A stretch of 64,000 nt of DNA, from contig NZ_CP007128.1 in assembly GCF_000522985.1 (NCBI RefSeq), forward strand, positions 2,340,220 through 2,404,219, written 5' to 3'. Every line of letters begins with the position of its first letter. Within the stretch, counting starts at the first letter, position 1. Origin of the DNA: Gemmatirosa kalamazoonensis (lineage in GTDB: Bacteria > Gemmatimonadota > Gemmatimonadetes > Gemmatimonadales > Gemmatimonadaceae). Shown here piece after piece: positions 16,595-25,493 of the stretch. A program made the position numbers and the translations under genes. The notes beneath the pieces are model-generated. The model was not told the origin of the DNA and did not search any database. It saw only the letters and a program-made list of their open reading frames with translations.

Positions 16595-17992
16595 TCAGGG
16601 TCGGAAGCCGCGCGTCCACACGATGATCGCGCCGCAGACGCTCTGGCTGTTGCGGAACTCGCTCGGCACCTCGGCCGCGCCGAGGTAGACCTCGATGCCG
16701 CGCACGTCGAGCGGGTTCACGAGGTCGTCGATCGACATGCCGTCCGTCATCGTCTGCCGCATGCGATCGATGAACACGCTCAGCACGCAGCTGTTGCCGA
16801 ACGGGCTCCGCGTCGACACCGGCACGTAGCCGATGCCGTTCTGCAACGGCTTCATGCGCAGCCCCGGGATCGTCTTCAGCACGTCGGACACGTGCTGCGC
16901 CTGCCGCTGCTCGAACTGCTCCGCCGTCACGAACTGCCCGAAGCCGGCCTGGCGTCGGAACTCGAATCCTGTGCGGTCGAGCAGCGTCGCGCGCTGCGCG
17001 TTCACGCGCACCGTGCCGAGCAGCGTCACTCGCGACCGCGCCAGCGTCACCCGCTCCGTGCGCGACGCGTCGGCCGGCAGCGTCACCGACACCGTCGCCG
17101 GCTCGTAGCCCAGCGCGCGCACCGTCGCCACTCGGCTTCCCGCGGGCACGCGCGCGAGTCGCACCGCGCCGCTGTCGTCGGCCACCGCCGTCGCGCCCTC
17201 CACGTCGGCATGCGCCGTGGACACTGGCTTCCCCTCCGCATCGCGCACCACGAGCACCAGCGTCGCCGTGCCCGCGGCTCGCGCGCCCGACTGCGCGGCG
17301 GCCCGCAGCGACGGCGCGACGGCGAGATCCTGCATCGTGACGACCTTGTCGTGCAGGTCGACCTGCACCTCGCCCTCCTCCACCGCGGCCGAGTCGGCGC
17401 TGCGGGCGAGCGCCTGCACCGTCACCACGACGTCGTTGGGCACCCCGCATGCGACGTACGCGCCGCCGTCCGTCGTGCGCACGGCGATCGTGTGCAGCCG
17501 CGTCGTCACCGACTTGCCCGCGGGCTCCCACTCCGACCACTGCACCGCCACGCGCGCCGGCACCGGCGCGCCGTCGCTCGTGCGCCGCACGCGTCCCACG
17601 AGCATGCCGGCGGTGTCCGGCTCGAGCCCCGGGCAGGCGCGCCGCGCGATCGTGCGCAGCGACGGCGTCGCGAGGTGCAGCGCGCTCGTGTCGCTCCCCA
17701 CGCGCACGCGCGCCGGCGCGACGCCGATGCCTAACGAATCGAGCGTCGGGTGCGAGAACGACAGCGCGTACTCCCCGGCCGTCACCGAGTCGAAGCGGAA
17801 GCCGCCGCTCGCGTCGGTCGTCACCGAGCGCGGCACACCGACGCCGTTCGTGGCATCGAGGGCGACCTCGGCGCCTCGCAGCGGGCCGCGCGACAGGCTG
17901 TCGTACACCGTGCCCACGATCGTGCCCTGCGCCCCCGCGGCACGCGTCGCGAGCAGGCACGCCGCGGCGGCGAGCAGTCTGCGAGAGGTCAT
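16595..17992 (-). CDS. Carboxypeptidase-regulatory-like plus TonB plug protein, no barrel
   Basis: A protein of 465 residues. It has a signal peptide (SRRLLAAAACLLATRAAGAQ) and an N-terminal CarboxypepD_reg-like domain (IVGTVYDSLSRGPLRGAEV, residues about 25-100). Further beta-sandwich repeats follow, including a second regulatory-like module near 240-330. The C-terminus is a TonB-receptor plug-like domain (VLKTIPGLRMKP, CVLSVFIDRMRQT, RGIEVYLGAAEVPSEF). It stops where a 22-stranded barrel would begin, so it cannot be a transporter by itself. Plug-only proteins of this type are common in Gemmatimonadota-like genomes, and their role is unknown. Its ATG overlaps the M1 peptidase stop (ATGA), so translation is coupled. 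Confidence 0.8.
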   Translation of the reverse strand: MTSRRLLAAAACLLATRAAGAQGTIVGTVYDSLSRGPLRGAEVALDATNGVGVPRSVTTDASGGFRFDSVTAGEYALSFSHPTLDSLGIGVAPARVRVGSDTSALHLATPSLRTIARRACPGLEPDTAGMLVGRVRRTSDGAPVPARVAVQWSEWEPAGKSVTTRLHTIAVRTTDGGAYVACGVPNDVVVTVQALARSADSAAVEEGEVQVDLHDKVVTMQDLAVAPSLRAAAQSGARAAGTATLVLVVRDAEGKPVSTAHADVEGATAVADDSGAVRLARVPAGSRVATVRALGYEPATVSVTLPADASRTERVTLARSRVTLLGTVRVNAQRATLLDRTGFEFRRQAGFGQFVTAEQFEQRQAQHVSDVLKTIPGLRMKPLQNGIGYVPVSTRSPFGNSCVLSVFIDRMRQTMTDGMSIDDLVNPLDVRGIEVYLGAAEVPSEFRNSQSVCGAIIVWTRGFRP

Positions 17993-19671
17993 GGCGCCGC
18001 TCCCGTCGTCTTCGGCGGCGCGAGCACGTCGCGTGTCAGCACGTAGAAGTTCTCGTCCACGCGGATCGTCGCCGGCGCGCCCGCCGACAGCGACGCCGTC
18101 TGCCAGCTCTCCGTGGGCTTGATCCAGCGGGCCGGCTGTCCGCCGACGCTCGCGCGCACCGGCATGTCGAACCCCGGCACCACCTCCGCCCACCGGTACG
18201 ACAGCATCGTGCCCTCGGCCTTGTACTCGAGCACCGGGATCTTCGTCGTCGTCAGGTACTGCGCGAACACCCGGCCGAGATCCACGCCGCTCTGCTCGGT
18301 CATGTAGCGCTGCACGTCGGCACCCGTCACCGTCTTGCCGCCGAACGTCGATTGCAGGCCGCGCAGCACGCGCCGCCACTTCTCGTCGTCCTGCACGAGC
18401 TGGCGGATCGTGTGCAGCATGTTGCCGCCCTTGTCGTACATGTCGCCGGATCCCTCGTCGTTCACGCCGTAGCGGCCGACGATCGGCGCGTCGTTGCGCA
18501 CGTTGCGCCGACCGCCCACCGCGTACGCGGCGCCCGCTTCCTTGCCGAAGCGGCACTCGGTGTACAGCGCCTCCGCGTAGTTCGCGAACGCCTCGTGCAC
18601 CCACATGTCGGCGATGTCCTTCGTCGTGATGGCGTTGCCCCACCACTCGTGCGCGCTCTCGTGCACGATGATGAAGTCCCACAGCACGCCGTAGCCGCTC
18701 CCCGACCGGTCGCGCCCGAGATAGCCCTGCAGGTACTTGTTGCCGTACGCCACCGCGCTCTGGTGCTCCATGCCGAGATGCGGCGCCTCCACGAGCTTGT
18801 ATCCGTCGCGGTACCACGGGTATGGCCCGAACCAGTGCTCGAAGCACGCGAGCATCGCCGGCACCTGTCGGAACTGCTGCTCCGCCGCCTCCCGGTGGAA
18901 CGCGAGCGGCCAGAAGTCGAGCGTGAGCGGGCCGCGCTCGCCGCGGAACACGCCCGAGAAGTGCTCGTACGCGCCGGCGTTCACCGCGACGTCGTAGTTG
19001 TTGATCGGGTTCGTGACGAACCACTCCCACGTCGTGGTCCCGTCGTCGTGGTGCGTCACTGTGCGCAGCCGCCCGTTCGACACGTCCACCATCGGGTCGG
19101 GCACCGTGATCGCGACGCGCTGCGAGTCCGGCTCGTCGGCCTGCGTGTCCTTGTTCGGCCACCACACGCTCGCGCCGAGCCCCTGGTTCGCCGTCGCGAC
19201 CCACGCGTTCCCGAGCGAGTCGCGCTGCCACGCGTACCCGCCGTCCCACGGTGGGCGGCGCGCGACGCGCGGCCTGCCGTGGTAGTAGACGGTGACGGTG
19301 CGCCGTTCCCCGGTGCGCTGCCGCGCCGCGAGCGTGGCGAAGAACGCGTTGGAGTCGCGCCGGAACGTCAGCCGCCGGCCGTCCTGCACCATGCTGTCGA
19401 CCACGAGCGGCGTCATGAGGTCGATCTGCATCTCGCGCGCGGGCTGCAGCACCCGGTACGTGATCCCGTTCGAGCCGCGGATCGAGCTGTCCGCTGGCGA
19501 GACGGACACTCGCAGGTCGTAGAACTCGACGTCCCACCAGGACCGTCCCGGTCCGTTCCCGCCGCGCAGCGAGTCCGCGCGCGTGAACCGCGTCGTGTCC
19601 TGCGCGGCGGCCGAGCCGCCCGCCGTGGCGCCGAGCGTGACGAGCAGCACCAGCGTCGCCGATTTCATCAT
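17989..19671 (-). CDS. Secreted M1-family zinc aminopeptidase
   Basis: A protein of 560 residues. It has a signal peptide (MKSATLVLLVTLGATAG) and a leukotriene A4 hydrolase-like N-terminal beta-domain. The catalytic domain carries EAPHLGMEHQSAVAYG (GxMEN-type exopeptidase motif, here GMEHQ) and HESAHEWWG (HExxH, about residues 337-341), with the third zinc ligand in MWVHEAFANYAEA. The Tyr region is GDMYDKGGNMLHTI. It cleaves N-terminal residues from peptides in the periplasm. GMEHQ replaces the usual GAMEN, as in several bacterial secreted M1 proteins. An AAGG ribosome-binding site lies about 8 nt before the double ATG. Its stop overlaps the start of the plug-domain gene. Confidence 0.9.
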   Translation of the reverse strand: MMKSATLVLLVTLGATAGGSAAAQDTTRFTRADSLRGGNGPGRSWWDVEFYDLRVSVSPADSSIRGSNGITYRVLQPAREMQIDLMTPLVVDSMVQDGRRLTFRRDSNAFFATLAARQRTGERRTVTVYYHGRPRVARRPPWDGGYAWQRDSLGNAWVATANQGLGASVWWPNKDTQADEPDSQRVAITVPDPMVDVSNGRLRTVTHHDDGTTTWEWFVTNPINNYDVAVNAGAYEHFSGVFRGERGPLTLDFWPLAFHREAAEQQFRQVPAMLACFEHWFGPYPWYRDGYKLVEAPHLGMEHQSAVAYGNKYLQGYLGRDRSGSGYGVLWDFIIVHESAHEWWGNAITTKDIADMWVHEAFANYAEALYTECRFGKEAGAAYAVGGRRNVRNDAPIVGRYGVNDEGSGDMYDKGGNMLHTIRQLVQDDEKWRRVLRGLQSTFGGKTVTGADVQRYMTEQSGVDLGRVFAQYLTTTKIPVLEYKAEGTMLSYRWAEVVPGFDMPVRASVGGQPARWIKPTESWQTASLSAGAPATIRVDENFYVLTRDVLAPPKTTGAAP

Positions 19672-19802
19672 CGCCTTGGTCACGGTCGCCGTCGCATCGG
19701 GGTATACCAGGGAGGGGAGAGGGCCCACGGCCGGGGCCGATGGCGAACGATGAGCGTCCGCCGCACCGCGCGCCACCGGCCACACTTTGACAAGGTGCCG
19801 CG

Positions 19803-20372
19803 ATGCTGGACGCGATGACGGGCAACTGGTGGGCGACCGCGCTCCGGGGTGGGGCCACCGTGCTGTTCGGGCTCCTGGCGCTGGTGACCCCCGGACTGAC
19901 GCTCGACGGCCTGGTCTCGCTGTTCGGCGCCTACGCGCTCCTCGACGGAACGGTCGCCCTGTTCCTCGGCTGGCGCGCCCGCGCGGCGGGTGCGGACGCG
20001 CGCGAGCTGCTCGTCGGCGCGGTGACGAGCGTCGCCATCGGGCTCGTGACGCTGCTCTGGGCCGACGTCAACGCGTTCGAGCTGCTCTTGCTCGTCGGCG
20101 TGCGCGCGCTCGTCGCCGGGCTGGCCGAGGGGATCGCCGCGCTCCGCGGGCGCCGCGAGGGGCCGGCCGATCGTTTGACGGTCGTCGTCCCCGCCGTCGC
20201 CGCGGCGTTCGGGCTGCTGTTCCTCGTGATTCCGGCGACCGGCGCCGACACGGTGCTCTGGTGGATCGCGCTGTACGGGTTCGCGGTCGGCGCGCTGCAT
20301 CTCGCCCTCGGCCTCCGGCTGCGCGGGGCCGCGCACGGCGACTCCGACGCGCGCGGCCTGAGCGCCGCGTAG
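19803..20372 (+). CDS. HdeD-family (DUF308) membrane protein
   Basis: A protein of 189 residues with six hydrophobic helices in pairs, the first being LRGGATVLFGLLALVTPGLT and a later one IALYGFAVGALHLALGLRLR. This is the DUF308/HdeD pattern: short inner-membrane proteins, with E. coli HdeD involved in acid resistance at high density. It is divergent from the M1 gene, whose start lies 132 nt to the left. The role here is not established. Confidence 0.85.
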   Translation: MLDAMTGNWWATALRGGATVLFGLLALVTPGLTLDGLVSLFGAYALLDGTVALFLGWRARAAGADARELLVGAVTSVAIGLVTLLWADVNAFELLLLVGVRALVAGLAEGIAALRGRREGPADRLTVVVPAVAAAFGLLFLVIPATGADTVLWWIALYGFAVGALHLALGLRLRGAAHGDSDARGLSAA

Positions 20373-20446
20373 CGGCGCGTCGCCGGGTCGGCGGGGAAAC
20401 TCGCGTCCTCCGGGGTACGTAGAGGCCCCGACCCCTCCCCCCTCCC

Positions 20447-23227
20447 ATGTCGTCAGCCGCCTCGATCCTGCTCGCGCTCGTGGCGGGCACCGCGCAGCCC
20501 CCCGCTTCCAGCCAGGCGAGCGCGCAGCCCACTCCGACCGCCACCCGCCCCGCGTCGTCCTCCCGTCCCGACTCGGTCCGACGACGCGAGCGTGACACCC
20601 CGCGGCACGTCGCGCTCACGCCGGAGCTCGAGCGCTCCGCGTTCAGCGACGCCACGTCGCGCACGCTGCTCGCCCGGGCCCGCGTCGCGCGGCTGTCGCA
20701 GGACTCGGCGCTCCGCGCCTACGACGCGAAGACCTACCAGCGGCTCTCCGTCGGCATGGGCTTCCGCCGCATCGGGCGCGACCGGCTGCTGATGCGCCTC
20801 GAGAACGCGTCCCGGGTGCACTGGGATCGTCAGCGCGGCGTCACCGTGGAGCCCACGGGACGCCGCGCGGTGTTTCCGATGGTGAAGGACGCCGACGGCG
20901 ACGCGGACATCGACGACATCTCGCCGATCCCGTACTTCCCCGGGCGCGAGACGCTCTGGTTCCCGTCGTCCGACTTCGGCATCGCGAAGGCGGAGGTCGA
21001 CGACCGCGCGTTCGTGCATCCGCTCGCGATCGGCGCCGAGGCGTACTACCGCTACGCCGCCGGCGACTCGCAGAGCGTTAGGCTCCCCGACGGCAGCACG
21101 GTGCGGCTGCGCGAGCTGCGCATCACCGCGCGCCGCCCCGACTGGCACCTGTTCGTCGGCTCGTTCTGGTTCGACGCCGACCGCGGACAGCTCGTGCGCG
21201 CCGCGTATCGCATGGCCGTCGAGATGGACATCTGGCAGGTGGCGGACGAGGAGACGAAGCGCGAGCTGACCGAGGCGCTCGAGCGCGCGAAGAACGACAC
21301 GAGCGCCGAGGCGCGCGCCGCCGTGCGCGCCGCCGAGCACGAGGTCGGCGACGCGCCGCCCGGGTGGGTGAAGGGGCTCATCACCCCCATGCGGGCGACG
21401 ATCTCCTCCATCACCGTGGAGTACGGGCTGTACGAGGGCCGCTTCTGGCTCCCGCGGCGCAACGTCGCCGAGGCGGAGGGGCAGGCGGGCTTCTTCCGCG
21501 TGCCCGTGAAGATCGAGGAGAGCTTCAAGTACGACCGTGTCGCGGCGACGCCCGCGGCGCTCGCCGGCCGCCCGGTGCCTAACGTGCCCGAGACCGCGGA
21601 GTCGCCCGACGCCGCGACGCCGCGTCCCGCGCTCGCCGCCGCGCGCACCGCGCTCGACTCCGCGCTCGCCCGCGCGCCCGGCGACTCCGGCTCGACGCAG
21701 GTCACCATCACGATCGGCTCCGGCCCGAACGGGCAGCACACGCGCACCGTGAAGATCGACGGCGAGCCCGCGACGCTCGACCGCACGCAGCGCGTCGACT
21801 CCACGCTGCGCGCGATCATGCGCCGCGCCGACTCGCTGAACCTGCGCGCCGATTCGCTGCAGGCCGCCGGCGACACGGCGAAGGCGCGCAACGCGCGCGC
21901 GCTCGCGCGCGGCCGCCTGCGTCGCGCGGCCGCGATCGCGCGGCGCGAGGTGCAGTGCTCCGCCGACAGCTCGTACGACGCGGGCACGCGTCGCCGCTTC
22001 GACGGCGCGCTCGCGGTGCACGTGCGCATGCCGTGCGACACCATGCGCCTCGCGAACTCCGCCGACCTCCCGAAGTCGCCGTACGAGGCGGGGGAGGAGG
22101 TGTTCAGCGCCGCCGACCGCGACGCGCTCGTGAAGGCGCTCGACCTCGGCCTGCAGCCCGGGTGGGCGCCGCAGCCGGTGCGCGTGCACTCCGGTCTGGA
22201 CCTCATGCGCTACAACCGCGTCGAGGGGCTCTCCGTCGGCGCGTCGGCGACGTCGGTGCTCGGCATGGGCTACACGGCGCAGGGACTGCTGCGCCTCGGC
22301 GTGGCCGACCTCGTGCCTAACGCGGAGCTGTCCATCGCGCGCAGCGACGGCCGTCGCACCGTCCGACTCGGCGCGTTCCACCGGCTCGGCGTGGCGAACG
22401 ACGACTGGGGCTCGCCGCTGAACTTCGGCGCGTCGCTCTCCGCGCTGCTCTACGGACGCGACGAGGGCTTCTACTACCGCACGTTCGGCGCGGAGCTCGG
22501 CGGCACGCGCGAGGCGCCGTTCGGCGCCACGGTCGACTGGCGGCTGTTCGCCGAGCGGCAGCGCTCCACCGGCGCCGAGCCGAACACGCAGATCTCGCTC
22601 GGCCGCGCGATCGGCGGCGCGCGCTTCATCGACAACATCGACGCGCAGCAGGCGACGGTGGCCGGTGCCGCGGCCGATCTGTCGCGCACGTTCGGCGAGG
22701 ATCCGACCGGGCTGCGGCTGCTCGCGCGCACGCGCGTCGAGGGCGCCGCGGTGCGCGGCGCGACCATCGCGCACGGCGCCACCACCGGCTACGGCCGCCT
22801 CATGACCGACGCCACGCTGTCGCGCGCCATCGGCTCCGTGTCGCTCGCGCTCACCGGCGCGGCGGGCGGGATCGCCGGCGAGGCGCCGGTGCAGCGGCAG
22901 TTCTTCATGGGCGGCGTCCAGACGGTGCGCGGCCAGTTCGCGCGGCCGACGAACGAGGCCGGCGGCGTCGAGAGCGGCTACCAGGGCGACGCGTTCTGGC
23001 TCGGGCGCGCCGAGCTCGGGACGAACAGCGTCGCCGCGCGGCCGGTGCTGTTCTTCGACGCCGGCTGGGCGGGCCCGCGGGAGCAGTGGAACCATCCCGG
23101 CCGCCCGCTCACCGGCGCCGGCGTGGGGCTCTCGTTCATGGATGGCCTGATCCGCACCGACCTCTCGCGCGGCATCTACCCGCAGAAGCGGATGCGCTTC
23201 GACCTGTACGTGGAGGCGCGGTTCTGA
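20447..23227 (+). CDS. Omp85/BamA-like surface-antigen outer-membrane protein
   Basis: A protein of 926 residues with a signal peptide. The N-terminal half (residues about 40-360) is a soluble domain with an outer-membrane lipoprotein-sorting-like fold of strands (RLSVGMGFRRIGRDRLLMRL, DWHLFVGSFWFDADRGQLVR). A low-complexity Ala/Arg/Asp coiled region follows (about 390-500). The C-terminal half is a beta-barrel with VQTVRGQF, ALFFDAGW-like VLFFDAGWAG, and a final strand RMRFDLYVEARF ending in Phe, the BAM recognition signal. The barrel matches bacterial surface antigen (Omp85) proteins. It has no clear POTRA domains, so it is not BamA itself. Three GTTAGGC heptamers lie in it. Confidence 0.82.
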   Translation: MSSAASILLALVAGTAQPPASSQASAQPTPTATRPASSSRPDSVRRRERDTPRHVALTPELERSAFSDATSRTLLARARVARLSQDSALRAYDAKTYQRLSVGMGFRRIGRDRLLMRLENASRVHWDRQRGVTVEPTGRRAVFPMVKDADGDADIDDISPIPYFPGRETLWFPSSDFGIAKAEVDDRAFVHPLAIGAEAYYRYAAGDSQSVRLPDGSTVRLRELRITARRPDWHLFVGSFWFDADRGQLVRAAYRMAVEMDIWQVADEETKRELTEALERAKNDTSAEARAAVRAAEHEVGDAPPGWVKGLITPMRATISSITVEYGLYEGRFWLPRRNVAEAEGQAGFFRVPVKIEESFKYDRVAATPAALAGRPVPNVPETAESPDAATPRPALAAARTALDSALARAPGDSGSTQVTITIGSGPNGQHTRTVKIDGEPATLDRTQRVDSTLRAIMRRADSLNLRADSLQAAGDTAKARNARALARGRLRRAAAIARREVQCSADSSYDAGTRRRFDGALAVHVRMPCDTMRLANSADLPKSPYEAGEEVFSAADRDALVKALDLGLQPGWAPQPVRVHSGLDLMRYNRVEGLSVGASATSVLGMGYTAQGLLRLGVADLVPNAELSIARSDGRRTVRLGAFHRLGVANDDWGSPLNFGASLSALLYGRDEGFYYRTFGAELGGTREAPFGATVDWRLFAERQRSTGAEPNTQISLGRAIGGARFIDNIDAQQATVAGAAADLSRTFGEDPTGLRLLARTRVEGAAVRGATIAHGATTGYGRLMTDATLSRAIGSVSLALTGAAGGIAGEAPVQRQFFMGGVQTVRGQFARPTNEAGGVESGYQGDAFWLGRAELGTNSVAARPVLFFDAGWAGPREQWNHPGRPLTGAGVGLSFMDGLIRTDLSRGIYPQKRMRFDLYVEARF

Positions 23228-23257
23228 CGATGTGATGATCGGGGCGCTGGGGTGCGG

Positions 23258-23285
23258 TTCAGCTTGACTTCGGTATTTTTAGATT
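23258..23285 (+). promoter_or_regulatory. AT-rich promoter region upstream of ATP-grasp gene
   Basis: The 97-nt gap before the ATP-grasp gene contains an AT-rich island (23260-23302), exceptional in this window. A candidate pair is TTCAGC at 23258-23263 and TAGATT at 23280-23285 (16-nt spacing). A TTGACT at 23264-23269 lacks a well-spaced partner. Confidence 0.35.
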
Positions 23286-23324
23286 TCAAGTTCTGAGATA
23301 AATCGCCCGCACCTGAGAGCCCTG

Positions 23325-24356
23325 ATGATCGGCATCTATCACGAGCACCCCGACTGGTTCCGCCCCCTGTTCGCGGAGCTGGAGCGGCGCGGTCTGCCCT
23401 ACGAGCGGATCGACGCGGCGAACCACCTGTACGATCCGACCGAGACATCGGTCCCCTGGTCGCTGGTGTTCAACCGCGCGTCGCCGTCGGCATACCTGCG
23501 CGATGCCCGCCAGACCACGTTCCACACGCTGCACTGGGTCCGGCACCTCGAGCGCCTCGGCGTCCCCGTCGTGAACGGGTCGTCGGCGTACGCGCAGGAG
23601 CTCTCCAAGGCGACGCAGATCGACATCCTGCAGGAGCTCGGGATCCCGCACCCGCGGACGCGCGTCATCAACAGCGCGGCGCGCGCGGTCGAGGCGGCGC
23701 GCGGCCTTCGCTATCCGGTGCTCGTGAAGGCGAACGTCGGCGGCAGCGGCGCCGGCATCGTGCGCTACGACAACGAGGAGCATCTCGCCACCGCCGCGCA
23801 GGCGGGTCTCCTCGACCTCGGCGTCGACGGCACCGCGCTCGTGCAGGAGTACGCGCCGCTGCGCGACGGCCGCATCACGCGCGTCGAGACGTTGGGCGGC
23901 GACTTCCTGTACGCCATCAACGTCTACCCGGCCGACACGGGCTTCAACCTCTGCCCGGCCGACGCGTGCATCACCGGCGAGGGCGTGGAGCTGTCGCGCG
24001 CAGCGTGCGCGCTCGACGCGCCGAAGAACGGGCTCCGCGTGGAGCGCGCCGACCCGCCCGCGGAGATCATCGACGCGATCGAGCGCATCGCGCGCCGCAC
24101 GCAGCTCGACGTCGGCGGCATCGAGTACCTCGTCGACGACCGCGACGGGCAGTGGTACGTCTACGACATCAACGCGCTGTCGAACTTCGTCGCCGACGCG
24201 CCGAACGTGATCGGCTTCGACCCGTTCGTGAACCTCGTCGACTACCTCGAGGCCCGGCTGAGCTCCGCGACGCTCCACGGTCCACGCTCGCCGCTCGCCG
24301 CGAGCGGCGCCGGAGCGAGCGCGGAGCGTGGAGCGTGGAGTGTGGAGGGAGTCTGA
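23325..24356 (+). CDS. ATP-grasp ligase (RimK-like)
   Basis: A protein of 343 residues with ATP-grasp order. There is a pre-ATP-grasp N-domain (IGIYHEHPDWFRPLF, NRASPSAYLRDARQ), the lysine strand YPVLVKANVGGSGAGIVRY with its glycine-rich loop, the adenine-linker region ALVQEYAPL, and the metal-binding end YVYDINALSNFV (Asp and Asn ligands). Such enzymes join a carboxylate to an amine or thiol through an acyl phosphate; substrates here are unknown. It overlaps the next gene by one base (TGATG), so the two form an operon. The last 31 residues (after DYLEARL) are encoded by a GAGCGTGG-type palindrome and are probably not native. Confidence 0.85.
   Translation: MIGIYHEHPDWFRPLFAELERRGLPYERIDAANHLYDPTETSVPWSLVFNRASPSAYLRDARQTTFHTLHWVRHLERLGVPVVNGSSAYAQELSKATQIDILQELGIPHPRTRVINSAARAVEAARGLRYPVLVKANVGGSGAGIVRYDNEEHLATAAQAGLLDLGVDGTALVQEYAPLRDGRITRVETLGGDFLYAINVYPADTGFNLCPADACITGEGVELSRAACALDAPKNGLRVERADPPAEIIDAIERIARRTQLDVGGIEYLVDDRDGQWYVYDINALSNFVADAPNVIGFDPFVNLVDYLEARLSSATLHGPRSPLAASGAGASAERGAWSVEGV
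24261..24348. repeat. Palindrome of GAGCGTGG words inside a gene's 3' end
   Basis: The left arm runs CGCTCCACGGTCCACGCTCG (24271-24290), the centre is GCCGCTCG...CGAGCGGC (24290-24308), and the right arm repeats GGAGCGTGGAGCGTGGAG (about 24322-24339). It shares its word with the hairpin at 56.76-56.83 kb. It lies within the reading frame of the ATP-grasp gene, just before its stop, and directly precedes the monooxygenase start. Confidence 0.85.
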
Positions 24357-25417
24357 TGCGGTATGGTTATTGGATGCCCGTCTTCGGCGGCTGGCTGCGC
24401 AACGTCGACGACGAGGGCATGGCGGCGAGCTGGGAGTACGTCCGCCGGCTCGCCCGCCGCTCGGAGCAGATCGGCTACGACCTGTCGCTCGTGGCGGAGC
24501 TGTTCCTGAACGACATCAAGGGGATCGAGGCCGACTCGCTCGAAGCGTGGACCGCCGCGTCGGCGCTCGCTGCGGTCACCGAGCGGCTGGAGCTCATGGT
24601 CGCCGTCAGGCCGACGTTCCACCCGCCGGCGATCCTCGCGAAGCAGGCCGCGACGCTCGACCAGATCAGCGGCGGGCGGCTGTCGCTGAACGTCGTCAGC
24701 TCGTGGTGGAAGGACGAGGCGCGCCGCTACGGCGTGCAGTTCGACGAGCACGACGACCGCTATGCCCGCACGAGCGAGTGGCTCGACGTGCTCGACGGCG
24801 CGTGGCGCGAGAACGGCTTCACGTTCACCGGGAAGTACTACCGGGCCGAGGAGACCGTGCTGTCGCCGAAGCCGCTCCGGCTCGCGGGTCGTCCGCGCCC
24901 GACGATCTACGCCGGCGGCGAGAGCGAGGCGGCGAAGTCGCTCATCGCGTCGAAGTGCGACGCGTACGTCATGCACGGTGATCCCGTCGACGTCATCGCC
25001 GGCCGTGTGTCCGACATGCGCGCGCGCCGCGAGGCGTTAGGCCTGCCGCCGCTGCGATTCGGCATGGCCGCCTACGCGATCGTGCGCACCACCGAGGCGG
25101 AGGCGAGGCGCGAGCTCGCGCGCATCACGACGGTGAAGCCCGACTCGCCGGGGTTCGCGAACTTCGGCGACTGGACGACGAACACGCAGCTCGAGCGCCC
25201 GCTGGCGCTGCAGGATTACTCGGTCTCGAACCGCGGGCTGCGCGCGGGGTTCGTCGGCACGGCGGAGCAGGTCGCCGAGCGCGTACGCGCCTATGCCGAC
25301 GTGGGCGTCGATCTCCTGCTGCTGCAGAGCAGCCCGCAGCTCGAGGAGATGGAGCGCTTCGCGGCGGAGGTGATGCCGCTCGTGCCGGAGGGCGCCCGCG
25401 CGGAGGCGGCCGCCTGA
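24356..25417 (+). CDS. LLM-class flavin-dependent monooxygenase (SsuD-like)
   Basis: A TIM-barrel enzyme of 353 residues from the luciferase-like monooxygenase class. It starts RYGYWMPVFGGWLRNV, then has LELMVAVRPTFHPPAILAKQ, the flavin-site segment SGGRLSLNVVSSWWKDE, the RTSEWLDVLDGAW helix, RPTIYAGGESEAAK and a closing VDLLLLQSSPQLEEMERF. This is closest to alkanesulfonate monooxygenase SsuD and related FMNH2-dependent enzymes. No flavin reductase or sulfonate transporter is nearby; the only partner is the ATP-grasp gene overlapping it by one base. That suggests a two-enzyme modification step of unknown substrate. Confidence 0.88.
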   Translation: MRYGYWMPVFGGWLRNVDDEGMAASWEYVRRLARRSEQIGYDLSLVAELFLNDIKGIEADSLEAWTAASALAAVTERLELMVAVRPTFHPPAILAKQAATLDQISGGRLSLNVVSSWWKDEARRYGVQFDEHDDRYARTSEWLDVLDGAWRENGFTFTGKYYRAEETVLSPKPLRLAGRPRPTIYAGGESEAAKSLIASKCDAYVMHGDPVDVIAGRVSDMRARREALGLPPLRFGMAAYAIVRTTEAEARRELARITTVKPDSPGFANFGDWTTNTQLERPLALQDYSVSNRGLRAGFVGTAEQVAERVRAYADVGVDLLLLQSSPQLEEMERFAAEVMPLVPEGARAEAAA

Positions 25418-25428
25418 GGGACAATGCG

Positions 25429-25490
25429 CCGCTGCGTCGCTGCGTGACGGCGTCTTGTTGAGGGGACGCAGTCACGCAGCGACGCAGCGG
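25429..25490. terminator. Near-perfect 26-bp hairpin between convergent genes
   Basis: The arms 25429-25454 (CCGCTGCGTCGCTGCGTGAC...) and 25465-25490 are complementary with one mismatch across a 10-nt loop. The arm contains the word GCTGCGT twice. It is followed by TTTT on the plus strand, so it can act as a terminator for the monooxygenase operon. It is also one of the tandem-word palindromes of this window. Confidence 0.85.
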
Positions 25491-25493
25491 TTT

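Noticed and set aside
16595-19858. One large protein joining M1 frame shadow and plug protein
   Set aside because: The upstream portion is an alternative-frame reading of the M1 gene. The real start is the ATG at 17992 with a signal peptide.
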